Assembly (NCBI RefSeq): GCF_004006315.1
Contig: NZ_CP026530.1
Span: forward strand, 1-64,000
Direction of reading: 5' to 3'
Source of the DNA: Nautilia sp. PV-1
GTDB lineage: Bacteria > Campylobacterota > Campylobacteria > Campylobacterales > Nautiliaceae
Length of the DNA stretch: 64,000 nt
The notes beneath the pieces were generated by a model. The model saw only the letters and a program-made list of their open reading frames with translations, was not told where the DNA came from and did no database searches. Of this stretch, positions 11,328 to 21,376 are shown piece by piece. How positions within the stretch are numbered: position 1 is the first letter of the stretch; each line of letters opens with the position of its first letter. A program made the position numbers and the translations under genes.

Positions 11328-12168
11328 ACAGACTCGCTTTATAAATACCGTTTTTTAACGATGATGTTACTTTAAATTTTTTTGAAAAATATTTGTCAAA
11401 ATTTCTGTCAGTTTTAATTTCAATATTAAAATATTTATCATATGACAGCTTTAAAAATTTTTCTCCTTTTTTTAGAGGTGTTTTAGTAATAAATTCAAGA
11501 CTTTTTCTGATTTTTTTCTGAGTATTGTCTTCATTTTTTAGTTCGTTTAAAATAGACTTTAACTGAAAAGTTGTTTTTGGAAGATTATATTTTTTAATAA
11601 GTGATTCTTTTTGATTTTCCAGACTTTTTATTGCATTTTCATTTTGTATAAATCCTGAAATAAAAATAAAATTTAGCAAAATTAAAATAACAGCCGAATA
11701 AATCAGTATAGATTTGTCCAGATTCAGGCGGTTATATATATTTACGGTATTTTTTGAAAGCTGTATGCTGTTAATAACATCATTAATATTCGGAGCGTCT
11801 TCAACATTTGGAAAGCAAAAAAGCAAATCGTCTACCTTTTGAATTGAATGTTTGTCTGAGACATTTATTTTTTCAAAATTATACAGTTCAGTCTGAGCCA
11901 GTCTTATGGAATTAATATATTTTTTGTCAATATTGATTTTCAGATTTTTTTTAATTGCATAGGCAAAATATTTGCCGTTAAGTTTAAAAGCGTCGTAAAT
12001 ATAGTTTTCATCAAGTTTAAAAAGGGTTTTTGAAAGTTTTTTTGCATCTTTTAAAGATTTGATCGGTATATCTATCTTTTTAATCCAATAGTATTGCGGA
12101 GAAAGAATAACATCGACGGGTTCGCTGATTTTTTCGTTAAAATCTTTAGTATACAGGATTACTCTCAA
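11320..12168 (-). CDS. gspL: GspL-like T2SS protein
   Basis: The 282 aa protein has a cytoplasmic N-terminal part (1-150) resembling the actin-like GspL domain, one transmembrane helix (about 154-173), a coiled segment and a small periplasmic ferredoxin-like domain. This is the GspL/PilM-PilN fusion topology, which recruits GspE to the membrane. It starts with TTG at 12168, preceded by AGGTGAT at good spacing, and overlaps the end of gspK by 23 nt. Confidence 0.68.
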   Translation of the reverse strand: MRVILYTKDFNEKISEPVDVILSPQYYWIKKIDIPIKSLKDAKKLSKTLFKLDENYIYDAFKLNGKYFAYAIKKNLKINIDKKYINSIRLAQTELYNFEKINVSDKHSIQKVDDLLFCFPNVEDAPNINDVINSIQLSKNTVNIYNRLNLDKSILIYSAVILILLNFIFISGFIQNENAIKSLENQKESLIKKYNLPKTTFQLKSILNELKNEDNTQKKIRKSLEFITKTPLKKGEKFLKLSYDKYFNIEIKTDRNFDKYFSKKFKVTSSLKNGIYKASLYE

Positions 12169-13018
12169 CAGAAATCACCTTTTTATTGTGCAGATCATAC
12201 ACAATCTTAATATTTTGCATTTGACTGTTTAAAAAATAAGTTATATCGCTCTCTATCCAGAAACTTTTGTTTTTATCATATGCAATTATATTTAAATTTT
12301 TTATTGTTTTATTGTTTTCTTTATTTTCTATACTTTTGCATGATACAGAATCGCTGAAAGTAAGACCTAAAAATTCTGCAACTTTTTTTGTCATTAAGTT
12401 ACATTCAAGAATATGTTTTCTGCCGTTTCCGAAAAATATAAACTTTTTCCACGGTATACTGTATATATTTTTATCATTAGTCCTTTTATAATAATAGTTT
12501 TCTATCTGTTCAAGATGCTTAAAGTTGTATATTTTTCCGTTTTGAAAATATGGATTTTGTGAAACTATCTCACTGTATGCTTCTCTTTCTTTACTGTCGG
12601 TATCGATTGTATCAAGCAGAAGATCTTTAAAAAACAGGGGATCTTGTATCTGATAATAACTGAGAATATTATCTATATAATTTTCAATATATGTATTTAT
12701 TTTATTTCCGTTTATTAAAGTGTTTATGTCTATTTTATTAAAGAGAGGTTTAATTGTATAAATAATTCTAAAATTCCCTTCTTTACTTGATAAAGGAACA
12801 GTGGTAAAAATTTTTTGAAGGTCTTTTGATGTTTTGATTTTGTCTGAAATTTTAAATAGTATTTGCAGATAATCTTTAATAACAAGGGAATTTTCTGCTA
12901 TATATGAAGGTTTTAATTCTTTTGAATATTTTTCATAGCTATTTAAAACTATATTTAAAATAAATAAAACTGACAATAAAAAAAACAGTGTAATTAAAAG
13001 TGCCACAGATTTTTTCAT
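12146..13018 (-). CDS. gspK: T2SS minor pseudopilin GspK
   Basis: GspK is the large minor pseudopilin at the pseudopilus tip. The 290 aa protein has a short basic leader and a hydrophobic N-terminal helix (about 5-27) with no glutamate at mature position 5, which is typical of GspK. A large periplasmic domain follows that fits the GspK helical insertion pattern (ISQN-like EIVSQNPYF, later FLGLTFSDS). It is first in the minus-strand T2SS run; AAAAGGAAATT precedes the ATG. The divergent promoter region to the lipoprotein genes is 109 nt. Confidence 0.75.
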   Translation of the reverse strand: MKKSVALLITLFFLLSVLFILNIVLNSYEKYSKELKPSYIAENSLVIKDYLQILFKISDKIKTSKDLQKIFTTVPLSSKEGNFRIIYTIKPLFNKIDINTLINGNKINTYIENYIDNILSYYQIQDPLFFKDLLLDTIDTDSKEREAYSEIVSQNPYFQNGKIYNFKHLEQIENYYYKRTNDKNIYSIPWKKFIFFGNGRKHILECNLMTKKVAEFLGLTFSDSVSCKSIENKENNKTIKNLNIIAYDKNKSFWIESDITYFLNSQMQNIKIVYDLHNKKVISVESNPVY

Positions 13019-13068
13019 AATTTCCTTTTAAAGTTGAAATAATTTTTAATTAATATTAATTTAATATA

Positions 13069-13098
13069 TTGACATTTTATCATATAAAGATTTATAAT
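13069..13098 (+). promoter_or_regulatory. Near-consensus sigma70 promoter for the giant lipoprotein gene
   Basis: TTGACA (13069-13074) and TATAAT (13093-13098) are both perfect hexamers separated by 18 nt. The predicted start of transcription is about 13105, giving a short leader with AAAAGGAT before the ATG at 13128. It is the only promoter I found in the window with both consensus hexamers, which suggests strong expression of the first lipoprotein. Confidence 0.75.
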
Positions 13099-13127
13099 AT
13101 ATTAATCCAATATTAAAAGGATATGAA

Positions 13128-16100
13128 ATGAAAAAGAGTACTAAAATAATTCTTTCTAGTGTGGCAGCATCAATTATATTGATCGGTTGTGGAGGTGGAG
13201 GGAGTTCGTCTACTTCAACATCATCAACTGGAACTGTAAGCGGTACAGTAGCTGATGGTTATATTGTGAATGCAAAAGTATGTTTGGATTTAAATTTTAA
13301 TGGAATGTGTGATGTTGGTGAACCGTATGATAATAAAACAGGTGTAGATGGTAGATTTTCAATTTCATATAACAGTAATTTAAAAAATGTAAATTTGGCA
13401 CCTATAGTAGCAGAGCCTGGAAGCGATACATATGATTCTAATATACCTGGTGAGCCTTTTGTATTGAAATTAATTGCTCCTCGTATTGGGGATTCATTGG
13501 TTAGTGTTACTCCTTTGTCTACGGTAGCGGGGTTAAAAGTTGTTGAAAACTTTGATGATGATAATCCGCCAAGTGAAGAGAATATTACTGAAATAAAAAC
13601 AAAAGTACAAGAAGCATTGGATTTAAACGAGGATATTGTTAAAGTTAATCCTTCAGATCCTGAGATTTTAGTAAAAGCGGTTACGGTTTCTCAGTTATTA
13701 GAAGAAAACGCTTCAGGTATTGTAGAGGATTTAGTGGATAATGATAAAAATTTAACAGATATCGTTCCGGAAGTATCGGATATAATAGAGAAAATAACAG
13801 ATTCTAATACTACATTATCTGATGCGGAAATTCAACAATTAACACAAGCAGTTATAAATACGGATATAGATATTGATGAAGTAAATTTATCTGACGTAAA
13901 CAATATTAATAAAACTATTTTTATCGGTTATTTAGACGGTATTTATAATGAGTTTAACAGTTCAGGATTAATTGAAGAGTTTAATCTTACGGAATGGAAT
14001 TCTACATCACTTGCGGAATCGTTAATGGATAATAATATAAGCAGCTTGGATGATTTAATTGCAAAAATGAAAGAAGACAACTTTGTTATTGATGATATTA
14101 ATTTAAGCAGTGTTTATGAAATGTATAACAGAATCTTAAATATGAAAAGAGTTAAAAGTATTGTAGGGGAAGAGTATAGCGAAGATATAAATTTAACACA
14201 AAAAGCGGTTTATGATATACAAACGGGAGAACCTATTGAATTTTATGACGACGGAACATACAAAGTAGGTGATAAAACCGGTAAATGGTGGAAAATAGGT
14301 AACGTATTGGATTTAAACGATACGTTATATGGAGTAATTACGAGTGTTGTAAATAACAATTATATGTTTAATATTACATACGTTGACAGTAACAATGAAA
14401 AAATTGAAAAAACAATGCTTAGTACACCTTTTATGGACGGTGATTTTAATGAAACAGCGGTAAATGAAATATTTGCAAATAATTATTTAACTATTGATTC
14501 ATTGAGGTATATTTATATGATATTGAATATTGAAGGTAGTTCCATTACGTTAAACGATGACGGGACTACGTCTAATAGAGGTACTTGGGAAGTTTTAAAT
14601 AGTAGTAGTTTTAAAATAACTGATAATGGTTATACCTATTATTTAATACTCAAAACAAAAAATTTAGATAACTTCGACGCTTATGTTTTAAAAGTTAACG
14701 GCGAAGGAAAAGTCGAGTATATAAAAGAGAGTCTAATTCCTTTTAGCGTGGATGTTGAACAATTAAAAGAGATGTTAAAAGAAGAAGATGAGATAAGTTT
14801 ATTACCAATCAGTGATGATATGTTCGCTAATAAAAATGCATTAATAGAAGGAAAATTATTTAAATTTTATAGTGATCATACTCTTGATGTAAGTTATTTG
14901 CATTTTTTAGAAAAAGGTAGTCCTCTGGTTTTAACTCAAGATCACGGATATTGGAAAATTATTGATAATACCCTTTTGGAAGTGCAGTATGCCGGAGACG
15001 TTTATTTTATGGCGGTAAATGAAGACGAGGGTTATTTTTATAAAGTGTTAAATTTTGAAAAAAGTATGACAGATTACTTTGCTAATTTTATGGTGTTTAA
15101 CAATTTAGATTCTATAGAAGTAAACAGTACAGATGAATTAGTTGAAGGATTAAACGGTAATCCTGCATTGCTGTCTGATGTAAACGGAAGTATTTATTAT
15201 GCAAATATGTTTATAAATGCTGAAGATGATGGAGTTGAAACTACTTGCTTATATTTTAAAGAAGACGGGAGATTTATTGATTATACAAATTATATAGATG
15301 AATGGAAGTTAGATAATAATATTGTAAGCATATATGGCGGGTATATAATTCCTGTAAATGAAGAAAACGGTGTTATTAACGCTTTTTATGTAGAATATGA
15401 TGAGGATGAACATTCAATAAGTTATATGTTTCCAGTTCAGCTTGAAAAAGCTACTTCATTTCCTCTTAAATACAGTGTAGGTAATTTATTTGGATATACA
15501 TGGAATAAAGTAGTAGCATGGTTTAAAGACGATATGAGCTTTTATAATGAAAGTATCGAAACAGAACTACCGTATGTAACAATAAAAGCTTCTAAAAACA
15601 GTATTGACAGTGTTGGAAAAGCTGAAGCAAATGTTGAATTAAATAATGCTAACTATTTAAAAGCAACATTGGAGACTAGCTTATTTGATGATTATACAAC
15701 AAATTATGTAATGGTAACAACACCTCAGTCTTTAACTGACGAAAACGGTTCAAAAGTTTCATTAATGAGTAAAGTTACTCTTTCAGAGTATAATATTACT
15801 GTCTCAGGAGAAGTAAATACTGATGAAAACACTGAAACTTTTGACGTTGGAAGTTGCAGTGTTGATGATTTAAATAATACAAAACTATCCGTTATGATAA
15901 CAACTAACGGAAAAGATATGATCTATTACAATGTATTTACGTTTGATGATAATGACAATGAAAGCTCTATTTGTCAACTAGAATACAATATCAGCGAATC
16001 AAATTTAGAAGGAGTATTGAGTTTCGACAATGTATATATCGGTACTCAAATTATTACAAACGATAATGCGCAAGACTATAATATTGTTAACATCAGCGAT

Positions 16101-16817
16101 TTTGAGGCTTATGCTATTAGTTCCGAAAATATTGCGTCAATTTTAGGTGTAACATTACAGCCTATAACTAAAGATAATTTTGTAAATAAAATTTTGGTTA
16201 CTGATGTGTATAGCGGTGATTTGGAAGATAGGGATTATTTAATTTTCGGAACAGACAGTGTGTTTGATGTTGAAGATAATGCAAGCTATGCTTGGAATGT
16301 GGAAAACAATATTTTGCAAATTCAATCATCAAGTCCGGTATATGTAGGAGCAACAGAAGTAAACGGTTCTGTTTATAATGTTAAAGGGATTGATCTTGAA
16401 GACGGATTATTTACAGACACAGTATTAGTTGTAAATGCAAATGAAGATACTATTGTAAATAATCCCGATGATTTCAAAAATCTGTTTGACAATGAGTTTA
16501 TTACATTAGATACTGATGATATTAATGGAACTGCATGGGATGTTGTAAGTTCCGACAATTCTGAAGTTTTCAAATTCAATGATGACGGAACATTTGAATA
16601 TTACTGGTCTGTAGACGGAAATGACTTTAATCTCACAGGAACTTGGGAAGTAAACAACAGCGTTATTGTTGTGGATTTGGATAGGAATGATTATAACTTT
16701 GCAAAAGCATATTACGGTGTATATAAAGAAGATAATTTGACTCTAATAGGTGTAATAGTGGACAGTGACGGTGATGTTGAAGATGTAAATATGAAAGAGT
16801 TGGTTCCTCAAAGATAA
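13128..16817 (+). CDS. Giant exported lipoprotein A with repeated beta modules
   Basis: This 1229 aa protein has a lipoprotein signal with lipobox LIGC (C21) followed by a Gly/Ser linker. An N-terminal domain has a D-rich motif (CLDLNFNGMCDVGEP) like those of SdrD-B or carboxypeptidase-regulatory type beta domains in surface proteins. From about residue 366 at least six divergent modules recur, each with a DDGT-like turn, a G-x-W motif and strands ending in Y-rich segments (near 366, 475, 606, 724, 1053 and 1170). It is very acidic (Asp/Glu/Asn-rich). Its first ~360 residues are paralogous to the next gene. It is a probable T2SS cargo or surface lipoprotein (inference from location). Its actual function is unknown. 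Confidence 0.85.
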   Translation: MKKSTKIILSSVAASIILIGCGGGGSSSTSTSSTGTVSGTVADGYIVNAKVCLDLNFNGMCDVGEPYDNKTGVDGRFSISYNSNLKNVNLAPIVAEPGSDTYDSNIPGEPFVLKLIAPRIGDSLVSVTPLSTVAGLKVVENFDDDNPPSEENITEIKTKVQEALDLNEDIVKVNPSDPEILVKAVTVSQLLEENASGIVEDLVDNDKNLTDIVPEVSDIIEKITDSNTTLSDAEIQQLTQAVINTDIDIDEVNLSDVNNINKTIFIGYLDGIYNEFNSSGLIEEFNLTEWNSTSLAESLMDNNISSLDDLIAKMKEDNFVIDDINLSSVYEMYNRILNMKRVKSIVGEEYSEDINLTQKAVYDIQTGEPIEFYDDGTYKVGDKTGKWWKIGNVLDLNDTLYGVITSVVNNNYMFNITYVDSNNEKIEKTMLSTPFMDGDFNETAVNEIFANNYLTIDSLRYIYMILNIEGSSITLNDDGTTSNRGTWEVLNSSSFKITDNGYTYYLILKTKNLDNFDAYVLKVNGEGKVEYIKESLIPFSVDVEQLKEMLKEEDEISLLPISDDMFANKNALIEGKLFKFYSDHTLDVSYLHFLEKGSPLVLTQDHGYWKIIDNTLLEVQYAGDVYFMAVNEDEGYFYKVLNFEKSMTDYFANFMVFNNLDSIEVNSTDELVEGLNGNPALLSDVNGSIYYANMFINAEDDGVETTCLYFKEDGRFIDYTNYIDEWKLDNNIVSIYGGYIIPVNEENGVINAFYVEYDEDEHSISYMFPVQLEKATSFPLKYSVGNLFGYTWNKVVAWFKDDMSFYNESIETELPYVTIKASKNSIDSVGKAEANVELNNANYLKATLETSLFDDYTTNYVMVTTPQSLTDENGSKVSLMSKVTLSEYNITVSGEVNTDENTETFDVGSCSVDDLNNTKLSVMITTNGKDMIYYNVFTFDDNDNESSICQLEYNISESNLEGVLSFDNVYIGTQIITNDNAQDYNIVNISDFEAYAISSENIASILGVTLQPITKDNFVNKILVTDVYSGDLEDRDYLIFGTDSVFDVEDNASYAWNVENNILQIQSSSPVYVGATEVNGSVYNVKGIDLEDGLFTDTVLVVNANEDTIVNNPDDFKNLFDNEFITLDTDDINGTAWDVVSSDNSEVFKFNDDGTFEYYWSVDGNDFNLTGTWEVNNSVIVVDLDRNDYNFAKAYYGVYKEDNLTLIGVIVDSDGDVEDVNMKELVPQR

Positions 16818-16840
16818 TAAAACTCCTTTTTGGAGTTTTA
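16818..16840 (+). terminator. Rho-independent terminator after giant lipoprotein A
   Basis: A perfect 9-bp stem (TAAAACTCC / GGAGTTTTA) with a TTTTT loop begins at the base after the stop codon and is followed by TTTTAAT. This separates the strongly promoted first lipoprotein gene from the second. The second gene would then need its own promoter in 16841-16955, where I see only AT-rich sequence with a possible TAAAAT at 16922-16927. Confidence 0.8.
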
Positions 16841-16955
16841 TTTTAATCTCATCATATCTTCATAACTTCCATATTCATTCATAACATTTTATATATTAAG
16901 CAAACATTAAGATTATCATAATAAAATATTATGTCAAATCAAAAAAGGAGAACGG

Positions 16956-19900
16956 ATGAAAAAGAGTACAAAAATATTACTTTCAAGTATAGCAGCATCA
17001 ATTTTATTAATTGGATGTGGCGGAGGAGGTGGAAGTGGAAGTTCGTCAGCTAGTACTACCGGTACCGTATCAGGAACTGCAGTAGATGGTCCGGTATCGT
17101 ATGCGAAGGTTTGTCTGGATTTAAACTTTAACCAAAAATGTGATTCAAATGAACCTGTGGCTACTACGGATGCTAGTGGTAAGTTTTCTATTACATATAA
17201 TTTAAGTGAACAGAATAGTTCAATTGCACCTGTGTTAATGCTGCCAACCCCTGACAGTAAAGATATTTATACAGGTAATGTTGTAACAGTTTCGATGTCT
17301 GCACCAAGAGCGGGACACAGTACGTTAGTTGTATCTCCTATTACAACAGTAGCGGCTGCAGCCGTATATCAAAAAGTTGAAAACAATGAAACTGTTACTC
17401 CGGATGTAGTTGAGGAAGTTGTAAATAAAGTTGCGGAAGCGTTGGATCTTAATGGAACAGATATTACTCAGGTAAATCCTACTGAGGATCCAAAGCTTTT
17501 AGTTACAGCTGTAACGCTTGCTAATGTTATTGAAGATGGTAATATTACACAAGTGGCTACAAATATTGTAGACAATAATGAAACAAATATTACTGCAGCG
17601 CTTCCTGCCGATTATCAAAGTGTTTACGAAACAATTGTTAATTCTGTGGATGAAAACACATCTTTAGAAAGTGATCAGCTTCAGCAGTTAGTAGAAAGCA
17701 GTTTAGATTCAAATGATACTACTGTTTTAGAAAAAGTTGTCAGTGATAATAACGTTACGGATGCTGATATTGCTCAAGCACTTGTTGAAGGTCAGTTAAA
17801 TGTTATTTATAATGATTTGAATTCAAGTGGATTATTGGCATTAAATGCTCCTGGATTTGATTACAATATTTCAGATATGAATAGTACTTACGTTGCTGAA
17901 CAGTTAGTTAATGAATATAATATAACTGATGCCAAAACATTAATGGAAGAATATAAAAATACTGATTTAGAAGTTAATTTAACTACTTCAGGAAATGAGA
18001 CAAACCTTTCAAGTGCTATAGAAATGTATAATGTCCTTCAGGCTGTCAGAGCATTTAAAAATTCGGCTGGAGTTCAATTTGCCGGTATTAATTTAGCAAA
18101 TGTTACAATATATAGAGCCGGAGGAGATGGAAGCCCGCTATATTTTGATCAGAATGGAAGTTTTTCTGATTATTTATTTGATGAAGACAACGGAACATTA
18201 AATCAAAATGGAAACGGTGTATGGAATGAATTAGAAGATGTAGTTGTATTAAAATACAACAATTTTGAAAATCCTGCATATGTAGGTGTAGAAGAAACAA
18301 ATAATACTCTGGTTCCTGTGGTAGGTTATGATGCCAGCGGTCAGGAATTTAATGACAATGTAGTAATTACAAATCTTACTCCGGTAACTGAAGTTAATTC
18401 AAGTACAGAAATTGCAGCGTCTATTCTAAATGCTCAATTTGGTGAGTTTAATGCTACTGATATTAACGGAAGTACTTATATTACTCAAACAGGAACTACA
18501 CTTACATTTAATACTGACGGAACTATATTGTTGAATGGAAAAGATATTGGTGATTGGAGTGTCGATGCTAACGGTGCGATTGTTCTTCCTTATTATGAAG
18601 GAAAAGTATATGTGCTTAAAGGAAAAGATTTAAGCGATTATTCAAGTGAGGCTTATTTTGTGTTTGTTGATGCAAGCGGACACGTATTGTCCATTCAGGA
18701 AAGAACGTTTACAAAATATGTAGAAAATGCTGATGCTGTTCTTTTGGCAAAAAATATATTCTCTTCATTGAGAACTCAGATTAATTCAGTATCAAATGCC
18801 GATGAAAACGGTACTTTAGATATGGAAGCCAACAAATTTAATGAACAGTTACAAGATATTACTTTTGATAATATTGAAACAGCAGGAAACACATTGGCTT
18901 CATTAATTAGTGGTATTGTGGATAGCAATTTAAGCGGTACTGTTGAATTGGATAATCCTGATTTAAACAGAACGTTTACTTTATCAACTGATGATAATTT
19001 AACTTATAGTTACAGTATAAAAGATGATTTAAACGGTACTGTAAAAGAATATAATGGTACTATTGTGTTAAATCAGCAGATACCTGAAGATTTAAACAGT
19101 TCTTTTGATATTACAATGAATGTTGTAGGTCAGTTACCTGCTTCAGATGAAGAAGAAGTTGCTCAGGATATTAACACTTCAATTGAATTAAAATATGACG
19201 CAGATACTTATACATTTGATTTATTAGTCAGTAAAATGAATGTAACAGATGAAAATAAATCCATTGAAGCAAGTAATATTGAGATTGAAGCGGCTGGAAC
19301 TGATCAAAACTTAAGTGAATTAAAATATGTAAAATTAAACAGTTTTACTATTGATGGTAAAGCAGGAGATTTTGAAGCAGACGGAACTGTAAATGTGCAA
19401 TATGTTCAAAATCCTTTAGTAAAAGCTGAAAGTAACGATCAGGCGTTTAAATATTACTACAATATCAATGGATATTTTGTATGTATGGATGATAATGGTA
19501 ACGAAGAATTCAATATGACACTTCCAAATGAACTTAATATCAGTATTGACGGAACTACATATCAGCTTCCTGTAAATCCGTCTGATGCGCAACAACAGGG
19601 TGCACCATGGTATAATGTTTTTGCAACTGTTGAGTCAAGTAATGAGATTGATATTGATGACTGGTATTATTCTTTAGAAGGGGCTGTAGAAAGTCAGGTT
19701 GTATGTAATGATGCCAATTACACTGCCCATATTTACGATAATTATGGACAACAAACAATTTGGGTAGATGAAGATGATGATTTCTTAAATGACGGATGGG
19801 TACCTAATAATATTACATTTACAGGTACTGTTAGGGACGTTAATACTTCTACCACTTTGCAAGGAACTATTTCAGCATCGTCAAATGATATAGGCAGTGT

Positions 19901-20285
19901 TGATTTGGAAAATACAGAAGGTTTAAATACAGAAATTTCACTTGCAGTAAAATTAATAAGAGAAGGTTTTGCTGATACTAATGTAAATTCAACATTTACT
20001 TCTTCTGTAGACGGAAGTACTACATTAGATTTATCTTATAATGTAGACGGAACTGATTTTGGAACAGTAACTTTATCAGGCAAATGGGATGATAATGGAA
20101 ACGGAACAGTTACCGTTACTTCTACAAGCGGGTTAAAAGTAACAATTCCTGTTAAAAACGGTGATATTGACTATACAAATTCTATTCCGGTTTATGTAAC
20201 TGACAAAGTTGTAGGATATATCGAACAAAGAGACGGTATACCTGTAATTAAATACAATGACGGAACTTTTGAATCAATAAATTAA
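16956..20285 (+). CDS. Giant exported lipoprotein B (paralogue of A)
   Basis: The 1109 aa protein shares with lipoprotein A an almost identical signal and lipobox (C21 in LIGC), the Gly/Ser linker, the CLDLNFNQKCDSNEP domain and a helical stretch up to about residue 360. Two W-type modules follow (near 391-430 and 515-550). The second half (about 600-1109) is long and beta-rich, with two separated cysteines and Asn/Asp/Thr-rich strands unlike A. AAAAAAGGAG precedes the ATG. A barrel gene starts 1 nt after its stop, so the two are probably translationally coupled. Probable surface or secreted protein; function unknown. Confidence 0.85.
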   Translation: MKKSTKILLSSIAASILLIGCGGGGGSGSSSASTTGTVSGTAVDGPVSYAKVCLDLNFNQKCDSNEPVATTDASGKFSITYNLSEQNSSIAPVLMLPTPDSKDIYTGNVVTVSMSAPRAGHSTLVVSPITTVAAAAVYQKVENNETVTPDVVEEVVNKVAEALDLNGTDITQVNPTEDPKLLVTAVTLANVIEDGNITQVATNIVDNNETNITAALPADYQSVYETIVNSVDENTSLESDQLQQLVESSLDSNDTTVLEKVVSDNNVTDADIAQALVEGQLNVIYNDLNSSGLLALNAPGFDYNISDMNSTYVAEQLVNEYNITDAKTLMEEYKNTDLEVNLTTSGNETNLSSAIEMYNVLQAVRAFKNSAGVQFAGINLANVTIYRAGGDGSPLYFDQNGSFSDYLFDEDNGTLNQNGNGVWNELEDVVVLKYNNFENPAYVGVEETNNTLVPVVGYDASGQEFNDNVVITNLTPVTEVNSSTEIAASILNAQFGEFNATDINGSTYITQTGTTLTFNTDGTILLNGKDIGDWSVDANGAIVLPYYEGKVYVLKGKDLSDYSSEAYFVFVDASGHVLSIQERTFTKYVENADAVLLAKNIFSSLRTQINSVSNADENGTLDMEANKFNEQLQDITFDNIETAGNTLASLISGIVDSNLSGTVELDNPDLNRTFTLSTDDNLTYSYSIKDDLNGTVKEYNGTIVLNQQIPEDLNSSFDITMNVVGQLPASDEEEVAQDINTSIELKYDADTYTFDLLVSKMNVTDENKSIEASNIEIEAAGTDQNLSELKYVKLNSFTIDGKAGDFEADGTVNVQYVQNPLVKAESNDQAFKYYYNINGYFVCMDDNGNEEFNMTLPNELNISIDGTTYQLPVNPSDAQQQGAPWYNVFATVESSNEIDIDDWYYSLEGAVESQVVCNDANYTAHIYDNYGQQTIWVDEDDDFLNDGWVPNNITFTGTVRDVNTSTTLQGTISASSNDIGSVDLENTEGLNTEISLAVKLIREGFADTNVNSTFTSSVDGSTTLDLSYNVDGTDFGTVTLSGKWDDNGNGTVTVTSTSGLKVTIPVKNGDIDYTNSIPVYVTDKVVGYIEQRDGIPVIKYNDGTFESIN

Positions 20286-20286
20286 T

Positions 20287-21351
20287 ATGAAAAAGTTCCT
20301 TCTTTTTCTTCCTTTTTTTTTATTTGCCAGTGAGCTAAGTTTTTTTAATCCTTGGAATAGAAACAATTCTGTATATTTTAATTTACAGTTAAAAAATTCT
20401 AATGATTTTATACCTTCATGTGATTTTCTCCATAATTGGAATACTTTTTATTCCAAAGGCGGGACAAATTACGCATATATGAATTCCAGAATTGATTTTG
20501 GAGGATATTATAAAAGCTATTATATCGGTATAAGTAAGAGGTTGGATTTTTATATAAAAACAAATAGAGACACTGCTGAATTTATTTATGATTTAATATC
20601 TGGAAACAATTTAACTCCTGATTATGTTTATGATATTGATTTATATTTGAAAGCATATATGCTGAGCAGTTTTATAGTTGGTAAAAAATTTATAAATGAA
20701 AAATTAAGTATTTTTGTCGGAGGAGAGCTTATATCAGTGCAGGAATATCAGGATGGATCTGTGACTGGTAAAGTTATTTCATTGTCAAACAACGATTATT
20801 ATTATAATGCGAAAGCGGATTACTATTTTTCTAAAAATTATCTTTACAGCGGCTGGAACTACGAAAAACCGTCAAACGGTTATGGAAAAAGTTTTTATTT
20901 AAGTTTGAAATACAATATAAATAATATTTCAAAAATTTTATTAAATATTAATGATTTATTCGGAAGGCTTTTTATAAAAAATTCACCGCACAGTATTGTA
21001 TATCTTAACTCTTCAAATAAAAAATATGATTCCAGCGGACATATTGTATATGATCCTTTAATTTCAGGAAAAGAAGAATATGTCAATTATACACTCAAAA
21101 TGGTTACAAAATATAATATTGAATATGAGTATAAAAAATACTTTATAGGATGTGATAAATATGATAAGCTTGTTTTACCTTATATAGGGTTAAAATATTA
21201 TAAGTTTAAGTTTACTTATGGAAGTAGATTTAAAAATTTTACAGTTAACTTTAAGAACAGATATTTTTCTATAGGATTGAATACAAATAAATTAAATTTG
21301 AAAAAAGCCAGTTCTTTTGGTGTTTTTGTTGGTTTGAATTACAACTTTTGA
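20287..21351 (+). CDS. Putative outer-membrane beta-barrel protein
   Basis: The 354 aa protein has a signal peptide (about 1-14, ending FAS) and a Tyr/Asn/Lys-rich body of alternating amphipathic strands. It ends in GVFVGLNYNF, with the terminal aromatic residue expected of an outer-membrane barrel signal. I do not recognise a family. It starts 1 nt after giant lipoprotein B and is followed after 25 nt by gspG. A role in anchoring, exporting or partnering the lipoproteins is an inference from this packing. Confidence 0.7.
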   Translation: MKKFLLFLPFFLFASELSFFNPWNRNNSVYFNLQLKNSNDFIPSCDFLHNWNTFYSKGGTNYAYMNSRIDFGGYYKSYYIGISKRLDFYIKTNRDTAEFIYDLISGNNLTPDYVYDIDLYLKAYMLSSFIVGKKFINEKLSIFVGGELISVQEYQDGSVTGKVISLSNNDYYYNAKADYYFSKNYLYSGWNYEKPSNGYGKSFYLSLKYNINNISKILLNINDLFGRLFIKNSPHSIVYLNSSNKKYDSSGHIVYDPLISGKEEYVNYTLKMVTKYNIEYEYKKYFIGCDKYDKLVLPYIGLKYYKFKFTYGSRFKNFTVNFKNRYFSIGLNTNKLNLKKASSFGVFVGLNYNF

Positions 21352-21357
21352 TAAAAT
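21349..21357 (+). promoter_or_regulatory. Extended -10 element before gspG
   Basis: TGATAAAAT overlaps the TGA stop of the barrel gene (21349-21351) and ends 19 nt before the gspG ATG. It repeats the dnaN/gyrB arrangement, where a stop codon supplies the TG of the extended -10. It would let the pseudopilin genes be transcribed separately from the lipoprotein. Confidence 0.45.
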
Positions 21358-21376
21358 TATTTAAAAAAGGTATTGG

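Noticed and set aside
5292-13018. Type IV pilus locus instead of T2SS
   Set aside because: GspC with PDZ domain and GspK-, L- and M-like genes are present, and no PilT retraction ATPase or PilM/N/O/P set is seen in the window.
13128-20285. Frameshift or fusion artefact in the giant lipoprotein genes
   Set aside because: Each frame is continuous, has one signal peptide, and keeps a consistent Asp/Asn-rich composition to the end, with a terminator or coupled gene after it.
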